Shown here one piece after another: positions 55,810 through 64,000 of a stretch of 64,000 nt of DNA (position 1 is its first letter; every line of letters starts with the position of its first letter). Location of the stretch: NCBI GenBank assembly GCA_003194525.1, contig NBIV01000027.1, positions 124,001 through 188,000 of the forward strand. The letters run 5' to 3'. The notes below the pieces were generated by a model. That model was given only the letters and a program-made list of their open reading frames with translations. It was not told where the DNA came from and searched no databases. Origin of the DNA: Gracilariopsis chorda. Its lineage: Eukaryota; Rhodophyta; Florideophyceae; Gracilariales; Gracilariaceae. A program made the position numbers and the translations under genes.

Positions 55810-58800
55810 AAGCGTTACAAAGGCCACCGCAAAGGTAACCAGCACCGTCTGGCTAAAGAAGAAGAACAAAGGCGTCAACAGAAACACTTCAACGACCGTT
55901 TAAACTCGGTAAACACAGTTCTGCAAAAAATAAAATTGGACGTTCTACCCTTTCAGCTACTGCTTTTGGCTGTGTTCAAGCTCCCACTGCGCCAAAATTA
56001 CCAAGATTTTCCAAAGGAGAGGTAGCCGTACAGGTCTTACTAGCTTCCCACTCTCTTGACCCTGGTAATCTCAGCTGAAAGGACTCTACTTTAGCCACTC
56101 CGACAAGTTTCCACGATTTTACAGTGAAGGGATTCGAACTTGAGACCTCCAACTTCCGATGGGTTTCCTGAAACCACTTTATCACATCGTACTGTTTTAT
56201 TATGGCAGAATTCCGAAAACATCCTTAATATAATTAACGAGATCCAAATTTGTGGCCCGAAATTCCAACCCATTTGGCAAGGTTTTTTGTTTCACTTGAT
56301 TCCGCGCAATTTCAAGGACTCTGAGCAATACTGCGCCCTCATTGCAGTCCCGCACAAACCAGATTATCCAAAATCTGGGACAAGGTCTGGAAGATACACG
56401 TGGTAGAATAGAAAGATTGGAAAGAGAAGCAGAACCGAAGATCTCATCGCTTGAGTCTGCGTTCACCCTCCTCCTGAGTTCTAGAGGCGAATTTTCTTTT
56501 GCAACAAAGATCAATAAACCGCCTGTGTTTATTGGAAAGCAGAACATTGATAGTTGGATCACACATGTCCGGAACTATCTGGAAGGAACCTCAAATGACA
56601 AAGCACTTCACATAGCACTCAGCTATATTGGTGGAGCAGCTCAAGAGTGGTACCTCGCCCAAGTAAAGAATGGAACAGACTTCACCACACTCGACGAGCT
56701 ATTTGACGGTCTCGAGACCCGCTTCACATTATTGAAAAAGGAAAAACTTGCTCGTGATAAACTGAGCAAGGGGAAACAAATGAATGACGTCCAGCAGTAC
56801 AATGAGGATTTTCTGAAGATTATACAGGATATTCCCAATATCAGTATAGAAGATCATGTACACAGACACTCAAGAGGAGTGAAGAGCTTTATTTGGAAAG
56901 AGCTTTGTACCAAGGAATACAACTCTGTCACAGACGCGATGAAAGATGCGGAAAGAATCCAGTCAGCGTACAAAAGAGGGGGTTCCAGTAGATTTGGCAA
57001 AGAATTGGGCGGCCACCGGCATAATAGTGGACCCTTACCGATGGAAATTGGAAACATGAAGTTAGAGAAGCTTACCACAGAAGCCAGAGAACACTGCCGC
57101 AAGAACGGACTTTGTTTCCGTTGCAGAGGACCAGGGCAAAGAGCGAACGAGCCGCGCTGCCCCAAAAACTCTCAGAGGAACTGACTCAAGTTTTGTCAGT
57201 TCCAGTTGAAACGATCGTACCCACAGAAACAACCAAGATCTTCACGACTATTTCAAGGTCAAAGAACGCACAGAACACCCGAGTGCCAATACCAAATTAG
57301 ACCACAAGAAATACAGACTTTTAATGTCAAACCTTGCGTCACCACTTGAAACCCCAGCCCCAGGACTGTTACGTGCGCAAGTACGCGTAAACGGAAAAAT
57401 CTGTAAAGTTTTGTTCGATAACGGATCCGAAATCAGCTACCTTTCAAAGGATTTTGTTAAACGCGTGGGAATTCCATTGTTCAAAACGAACTACCAAGCA
57501 GAGATGGCGAATGGATCAACTACCAGTCTAGAAGAGACTGATAAAGATGGTGTTACCTAGGAAACAGGACACCTCAAAGAGAAGAGACGGTTGGCCATCT
57601 GCCCGTTGTACGTATATGACGCAATCCTTGGGAAAAACTAGTTTCACCACTACAACCCCTATGTCAACCACCAAACCAACGTCATATCATTTCCTCACGA
57701 GAATAAACAAGTTCTCATTAACGCTACGTTGAAAAGGAAGGAACAACATGACAACAATCAACACTATCAAGAAATGGATACAGAAGAAGTTACCAGTATT
57801 TGCGGTTCTTGGACGCCCCCACAATGAACCAGAATATACAGAGGTGCAGAACCCCAACCTAAAGTCATTGTTAGGTGAGTTTGAAGATGTATTTCCAGAC
57901 CAAATCCCAAAAGGACTACCCTTAAAGCGAGAACAAGACTTTCATATCGACCTACTGCCAGGCTCCACGTCACTCAAGAAAGGATTATATCGAATGCCAG
58001 ATAAAGAACTTACAGAACTACGTAATCAGCTCGATGAACTACTTCAACAGCGTTGCATCCGACCAACCTCAAACAATTGGGGTGCACTCGTACTATTCGT
58101 GGCCAAGAAAGATGGAGCATTGAGACTATGCATGGACTAACGAGGATTAAACAAACTAACGGTGAAGAATAGTTACCCCATACCCCAGATTTATGACATA
58201 TTCGATCAGCTAAGTGGCGCTAGAATACTTTCAAGTATAGATCTTCGTTCAGGATATTATCAAATAATAATTTCCGAACAGTCAATCCCGAGAACAGCCT
58301 TCGATACAAGATACGGTCAATTTGAGTTCCTTGTACTTCTTTTTGGTCTTCCCAACGCCCCAGCTTCATTTATGAGCCTGATGGATACGGTACTGAGTAC
58401 ATACATAGACGTGTTCGTCTTAGTATATCTAGATGATATTCTTATTTATAGTAAGAAAAAAGAAAAACATCTGAAGCATCTCAGATGTGTACTCAACAAA
58501 CTTCGCAAGCATGATCTTTATGGCGAGTTTTCAAGTATGAATTCATGAAGCAGAAATTTGAGTATCTTGGACACATTGTGAGTGCAGAAGGTACAGCTGT
58601 CGAAGCGCAGAAGGTTGATTCAACCCTGAATTAAAGTACACCTAAAACCAACACAGACGACTAGGCATTCCTGGAATTAGTAAATTAATACAGAAGGTTT
58701 ATCTAGATCTGTTCCAAAACATCGAAACCCTTGACCAATCTATGCGGAAAATCTCAATTTGAATGGTAACAAGAATAAGCTCAAAGTTTTGATTCCTTGG

Positions 58801-60780
58801 AGAAAGCTATCACGAAAACCCCAGTACTAACGCACTTTGATCCAAAATTACCCGTCATTATTACTACCAACGCTTCTCAGTGTGCCATTGGAGCCATTAT
58901 CAAACAGGTTCGAAACAATGTTAAAAGACCTGTAGCTTTTTCCTCAAGATCATAGAACGCCGCCGAACAACGTTACGCGGCCCACGAAAGAGAACTCTTG
59001 GGTGTAATAGACACGTTGAGGACATGGAGAGTGTATCTTTATGGCCAAAAATTTACAGTTTACACTGACTATTACCCTTTGAAGTATCTAGAATCTCAAC
59101 CGAACCTGTCTCAAAGACAAGTACGCTGGCTAGAAAAAATCGTTGAGTTCGACTTCTAATTTCAGCCGATCAAAGGGAAGTGGAAAGCTGTCACAGATGC
59201 TCTTTCAACATACCCAAAACACACTGAGAATCCCGAAGTAATTAACCAGTCACTACTTCAGGAAGCAATTTTCAGAACCTCCAAAGTCAGTGGTATATCC
59301 CAGCTTGGTAAAGTATCCAAGAAAGAAACCCGGGCATTCATCAACGGATATATGAACGACAAGGATTTCAAAAATCTATATATATATCCACAGGGCCCAT
59401 TATACAAATTAAACGGATTTTTTATAGGGAAGGACGACACTGCGTACCAAAAGAAGAAGTAAGACTAGATATACTACAACAATACCGCGATCAACCTATA
59501 TCAGCTCACCTATCATTTAAGAAAACAAATGAAAAGGTTCGGAGACTATACTACTGGAAATCGTTACGCCAAACGATTAAGGAATACGTCGACTCATGTC
59601 TGAAGTGTGAAGAAATGAAATCAGGAACTAATAAACCCTAGGGTCAACTACAACCACTAACTACTGCAAGAAAGAAGTGGGCCCGAACTAAAATGGAATT
59701 CATCACACCGCTGTCCAAAACAAAACATCGGAATAGTGCATTGTACGTCGTAATAGAGCGCCTATCCTAGTAGATCAGAATTATCCCCACAACATCAGAT
59801 TTAACCGCAGTCCAGACTGCAGGACTCTATTTCAAACACGTATACAGACATCATGGCCTCTCCAAAATAATTATCTCCGACAGGGACAAGATTTCTTATG
59901 AGCAATTTTTCGAAAGAACTATTCCGTCTCTCGTCGGTACTGAGACAAGGACATCAACAGCATATCACCCATAGACAGATGGTCAAACTAAGTTAATGAA
60001 AAAAAAAATTGAATAAATGATTAGAGCATACGTCAACCTTAAGCAATATAATTGGGATGAACACCTCATAGAACTCGAAGTCGCATACAACTCGTCAGAG
60101 AACTCAACCACAAAGTTTATACCTTTCTCAACGTATGGGGACCACCCAAGAGTACTACCGCTCGATACTATCATTTCAGAAAATGATGTAGCTCTGACGT
60201 TCATAGAAAACATGAAGCAGGCAACCATTGAAGCAAGAACACAGATTGAAAAACAGAACCGTTACTCCAAGCCATACACCGATACGAATCGGACCCCCTG
60301 CACATTCCAAGGGGGACAGAACTCATGTTGTCCACAAGAAACCTCAATGCGGACCACATGGGAAAAAAGTCTAAACTACGAATCCAATACTGTGGACCGT
60401 TCAGGATCACATAAAAACTTGGTCCAGTAACATTTCGTCTAGACTTGAGCTACACGCTGAAATCAAAAATTCATGATGTGTTCCACGCTAGTGTTCTCAA
60501 GTGTTATCGAAAAGACAAATCAATTAGTCCCGAGCCAGATCATCCCACCCCGGTAACATTGAAGGATGGGACGGAAGAATATGAAGTAAAATGTATTGTC
60601 AACCACAGAAAACGGGCCAAACGATTTGAAGTTTTTGTAAACGGGCTTGGATACCCAAGTCATGAGAACACTTGGATGAAAGAAAGAGAGCTCAAGAACT
60701 GCAAAGCGCCTCTCCTGCATTATAGAAAGGCGAACGGACTCATGCCGAAAAGGAACTAAGCATCCCCGTCTCAACAAACC

Positions 60781-61236
60781 TTGAAGATGAATCAAAACTC
60801 CAATGTCGAAGACGCGAGAATGTTTTACAACAATATCAACCTCGGCCAAAGATCATTATACCACTGGATGGGTGAAATCACTAGCATTGAATCAATCAGG
60901 CTACGTCTTTGCTGGGGAGCCTGCCATATGTCGTTCTCGTTCGCACAACACCGTGGACCCTTCTACACCGACGAGAATCACATACTGCTGCACCGACTCT
61001 TCTTCAACTATGGTGGAAGCGTTCTGACGATTTTAGACGATACGTTCAAAATGCATATCTTCTGCTATATGGTCGCGCGTTATGGACAGCTCAGAGGTGA
61101 ACGAAGTTTTACGGAGAAAATTGATGAACTCCTGAAACGCCTCAAGGATGAAGGTCAAGTCCCATTCACCTTGGAACCTGAAACACAGCGCGACCTGTTC
61201 CCCGTTGCTCCCAGATCTGGGTTTGTGCGATTCTAA
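60781..61236 (+). other. Extra open frame in fossil 4 after the chromodomain
   Basis: 151 codons between the chromodomain end and the polypurine tract. Soluble, mixed alpha/beta look; no signal peptide or membrane segment, so it does not resemble an envelope. Segments such as GPFYTDENHILLHRLFFNYG and RSFTEKIDELLKRLKDEG look like genuine protein. Family unknown. Confidence 0.55.
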
Positions 61237-61273
61237 GAAAATCTTCTTCACGAGTTGAGACGACTCTACTGTT

Positions 61274-61285
61274 AGGGGAGAGTGA
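61274..61285 (+). other. Polypurine tract of fossil 4
   Basis: AGGGGAGAGTGA lies directly before the 3' LTR start TGTTAG, the place where plus-strand priming occurs in LTR retrotransposons. Confidence 0.75.
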
Positions 61286-61937
61286 TGTTAGAATTAGTTA
61301 TTATTTACCTTTCTTTGAGTATAGTTGGCTCTAGCATCATTTCTAATGTGCACAAACCAGCTCTTTTTATTCTTCTCGATCTGCTGAAGAAATCGGTTAC
61401 CCATTTGCCATGCCAAAGTGGCCTCAAAGCCGAGTTGACATTTTCATGACACCCTGTCAACATGACATGACAACATGTTCATGTTAAAGAAGTCTTGGTT
61501 GACCACGGGGACATATTGGCTCTAGAGTACACGTTGCTTACCAATCAAACCGTTGACAGAAACTTCATACGGTACAACAGAGATCGAACGGTCATGGAAG
61601 ATTCCCGAGGGAGTCGTGCCAAGTCATCATTAGCACCCTGGGTTTATACCAGATCATCAAGACCTTGTCTGATGACAATTCATCAGCATTGATGGAATTG
61701 GCCAAGTCATCAAACGACTAGATCTGGCACTGAACCCGGTAAACCAGTGGCAAACGGAGGGCAGCACAAACACCAAGCATCATACCATTTAAATGGGACG
61801 AATTCTCATCGACTAGTGGCACTGATAGAACTAGACTAGAAACTCTATATAGACCCCGATGGATGTTCCGAAATCCTAACTTGGATCATCACCATCGACT
61901 TCCAACCACTTAAACCACTGCACCTGTGTTCCTAACA
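61286..61937 (+). repeat. 3' LTR of Ty3/gypsy fossil 4
   Basis: It starts TGTTAGAATTAG and ends TTCCTAACA; collinear with the 5' LTR and with the solo LTR at 51156-51807. Its last bases, GTGTTCCTAACA, are closer to the solo copy than the 5' LTR is. Confidence 0.88.
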
Positions 61938-63101
61938 CTCACCGAACAAAGATGTAGGTCGAACAACATCTCCCATGGAACGTCTACCTCAGCCGAGCGT
62001 GTGGGTTGCGGTGATGGGTAGGTGCGCATCCAATCATGGTACTAGCAAGGTATGCAGCTTTCCGGGATGTTGCAAAGAGTTTCCAGCTGATTGAAGTGCT
62101 TTTGGTATGCAAATCGCTCCCAAACTGCCCACCATATAGCATCGTGGAACGAAGAGATATTTTTGTTCTCCATTTGTGCACAGTTTGTCAGTGTAAAAGG
62201 GTCAATCGGAAACGCAGAAGGTTAGAATTGGGTTCTATGTCCAAAGCAGCAATAATCTGAGGTTTTGCTCTTTTGTAAGGTTTCCAGGGGCATAGTAAGG
62301 GAATTAAGAAGCGGATATAGTAGGATTCGTCAGGTGTGCTTTGGTAACAATGCGCATGGATGTTTCACAGAAAGTTCGGGAAGTTGTAGATCTTTGGGTA
62401 TTATTCTAGGGCTGCAAAATAATTTACCTTGCTGACAGATGTTCTGGTTTTGTGGAGTGTCAATGAGTCTCAACTGAACAAACATTGTAGCGAGCGTCGT
62501 CTTGAGAGCAATTGGCTTCATTGGGAACACTTTGATTTGCATGGTTTGCGTATGTTTGGAAAGGGGGATGGTTGATCGTTGAGTATTTTTTCTTTTTCTG
62601 GCGCGCTTTTTTTAATAGCTCTTTGGGTTAGTATTCGCGAATTTGGCAGATTAGATGTTTTTCTCTGAGGTTTGGCAGGAAGGACATGGATGAATCCTTT
62701 GTACAGTTGGGTCTGCTCAACGGACCACATTCAAACTTTGTGAGCGGATGCTGAACTCAAGCAGCTTCATGCCTGCATAGTTTGGAGAGAAACGGCGACG
62801 GGTCTTGGACGGGCAGGCTTTTGAGTAGTTGAAAACCCGTGCTGCGAACGTTTGTTTTCTGCGAAACGTCACTTCCGCGGAGAATATGAAATGACAGTTT
62901 ACATTTATTAAAGAATTTAGGCAAGGACAAATCTCGTGTTAATCTCGAGTATAGAGCGCACAAGACTTTCTCGTGTATGTCGTGGACGAGAATTGTAACA
63001 AAAACGCATACAAAATCTCCTCGGCTCACAGAATTTCAAGAGCATTTCCTCGTATATTCTTTGCGTGACATGGGCGTCATGATAATCATTGTCAAGCTTA
63101 C
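61938..63101. other. Unassigned region after fossil 4
   Basis: Short frames on both strands (62036-62260 plus, 62518-62730 minus, 62757-63029 minus) lack motifs. No LTR or repeat of the window occurs here. Confidence 0.4.
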
Positions 63102-63990
63102 TTGAAAATCATGAACATTTCTCCGTCAGCATCACAAAGTGCAGAAATCCAGGCGCATGGCAACGTTTTCTTTTCACAAGCTCAGCATGATTCTCAAAAT
63201 GAAACGAAACCCACCCAAGGACAGCTTACCGCAGCACCAGGTACGCGACATAAGCACTTTTGCTTCACGGACGCATATGAATTGTTTCTTTTGCGCGCTG
63301 TGCGCACAGAAGATGCTCATGTACCTAAATGGGGCGAGCGTGAACCAACGTAGGAAAGAGTGCTCGAAGCATTCTTGAAACATGTTCTGTCTACAGCGTT
63401 TATATATATGAACCACCCGTCTACCAAAAAACTTATAGATCGTGTCAAGAGGTTGATAAGTATGTTTCGAGGTGCTAATAAGAAACCTTCTGCTGCTTAA
63501 AGAATCACCGAAGACTTTGGAGAGAAAGAATCGTTGCTGGACGATTTGGTCTTAAAAATACATGAAAAATCAGAGTCTACAACAGTTTTGAGAGAGAAGC
63601 AAAGCAAAAACGAAGAAAGGTTAGTAAAAACGGGAGAATATATCAGAGAGAGAGCTCTGAAACGTGCAACCAAAACAGATGAGAGTGACAAAACCGAGAG
63701 CCTATAGTCTAAGTTACGTCCAAAGAAGCAAAAAAAAAGACACCAGCTATGTAGTTCTGAGGACGCAATAGGCAATTATCTTATTGAGCAAGCGAAAGAA
63801 AGCCAAATTTTGGATGCAGAGTGCGACAAACTGGAATGTGAACGATTGGAAGTACAGCAGAAAGAATCTCTACAGCGTTTAGAGCACGATAAGAACGCTT
63901 TGAGTTCGAACAGCGAGAGCTTATGACAGCGGTGGACGAACGATGCAAGATTCTTAGCACAATGGGCCTTTTCAGTCGACATTTACAGTA
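63102..63990 (+). pseudogene. Broken gene, possibly Myb/SANT-like, runs towards window end
   Basis: One frame stays readable from the ATG at 63102 to about 63920, with in-frame stops at 63351, 63498 and 63705. Its start is polar; then FCFTDAYELFLLRAVRTEDA, VPKWGERE and ERVLEAFLKHVL suggest a Trp-containing helical DNA-binding domain of Myb/SANT type. EDFGEKESLLDDLVLKIHEK and a long Glu/Lys/Gln-rich coiled-coil region follow. The identification is tentative. It could be a host gene relic or the DNA-binding partner protein of a Harbinger-type transposon. Reading through single stops in one frame implies recent or slow decay. Confidence 0.45.
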
Positions 63991-64000
63991 GGTGTGATGA

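Larger units (their letters stand above)
54385..61937 (+). mobile_element. Ty3/gypsy chromodomain LTR retrotransposon fossil 4, with both LTRs
   Basis: A 7.55-kb element with LTRs of 649 and 652 bp. Internal order: an extra zinc-finger frame (55159-55809), gag (56342-57184, ending in a Cys-rich region), protease-like (57324-57560, VLFDNGSEISYLS), reverse transcriptase (57748-58640, LVYLDDILIYSKK), RNase H (58780-59220, TNASQCAIGAI and YAAHERELLGV), integrase (59450-60430), chromodomain (about 60560-60720, EYEVKCIVNHRKR and YPSHENTWMKERELKNCK), and a further frame (60781-61236). A primer-binding-site candidate and a polypurine tract are in the expected places. Integrase after RNase H plus the chromodomain defines a Ty3/gypsy chromovirus. 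It is broken at several points in pol. By eye the two LTRs are about 85-90% identical, so it is old. Flanking 5-mers differ (ATAAC, CTCAC). Confidence 0.88.

Noticed and set aside
60781-61236. Envelope gene at the 3' end of the large Ty3/gypsy element
   Set aside because: No signal peptide, membrane segment or glycosylation pattern is visible; it is only an unknown extra frame.

Overview
The window is eukaryotic nuclear DNA in two parts. Positions 1 to about 17,900 form a compact, GC-richer gene block with nearly intron-free genes on both strands and short spacers. Positions 17,900 to 64,000 are AT-richer, gene-poor and full of decayed transposable elements and relics of host genes. An NC2-beta histone-fold protein, an adaptin relic, a bromodomain, a PAQR receptor, a TRIC channel with one 68-nt GT-AG intron, a DDHD lipase and chromodomain Ty3/gypsy elements make it eukaryotic. 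The intron-poor gene islands between transposon-rich stretches resemble red algae (a Chondrus- or Porphyridium-like genome). That is an inference, since no gene here is diagnostic of a phylum.

Gene block, left to right: the end of a class 3 (diacylglycerol-type) lipase; an FBPase-family protein that has lost metal-binding acidic residues; a PH-DDHD phospholipase; a GST-like protein; a small membrane protein with a poly-Cys tail; a TRIC cation channel; a membrane-anchored tartrate-resistant acid phosphatase-like enzyme; an unrecognised Ser/Thr/Pro-rich basic protein; NC2-beta (Dr1); a PAQR/AdipoR-like receptor; and a Gfo/Idh/MocA oxidoreductase. These are unrelated housekeeping, signalling and lipid genes packed by compaction, not an operon or pathway cluster.

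Repeat-rich part: a relic of unknown origin split by a tRNA-related short repeat (18.5-19.6 kb); a hAT transposase relic (20.5-21.2 kb); a gamma-adaptin-like pseudogene (23.8-25.1 kb); a first Ty3/gypsy fossil (25.9-29.1 kb) next to a PIF/Harbinger transposase relic (29.1-30.2 kb); a GC-rich island with an apparently open bromodomain gene (30.8-31.2 kb); a spermidine synthase-like pseudogene (31.5-32.6 kb); about 6 kb with no recognisable content; a second Ty3/gypsy fossil (39.5-43.1 kb); a 68-bp tandem repeat (44.1-44.4 kb); a third Ty3/gypsy fossil on the minus strand (45.2-48.3 kb); a tyrosine-recombinase relic (48.9-49.6 kb); a reversed solo LTR (51.2-51.8 kb) beside a pogo-type DDE transposase relic (51.9-53.0 kb); and the best-preserved element, a 7.5-kb chromodomain Ty3/gypsy fossil with both LTRs (54.4-61.9 kb). 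It carries two extra open frames, one a C2H2 zinc-finger frame ahead of gag. The window ends in a broken gene that may be Myb/SANT-like.

No new defence or mobile system was found. The most distinctive observations are the FBPase-family probable pseudoenzyme, the extra frames in the large Ty3/gypsy element, the tRNA-related dispersed repeat present in both compartments, the 68-bp palindrome-bearing tandem array, and the GC-rich bromodomain island among fossils.
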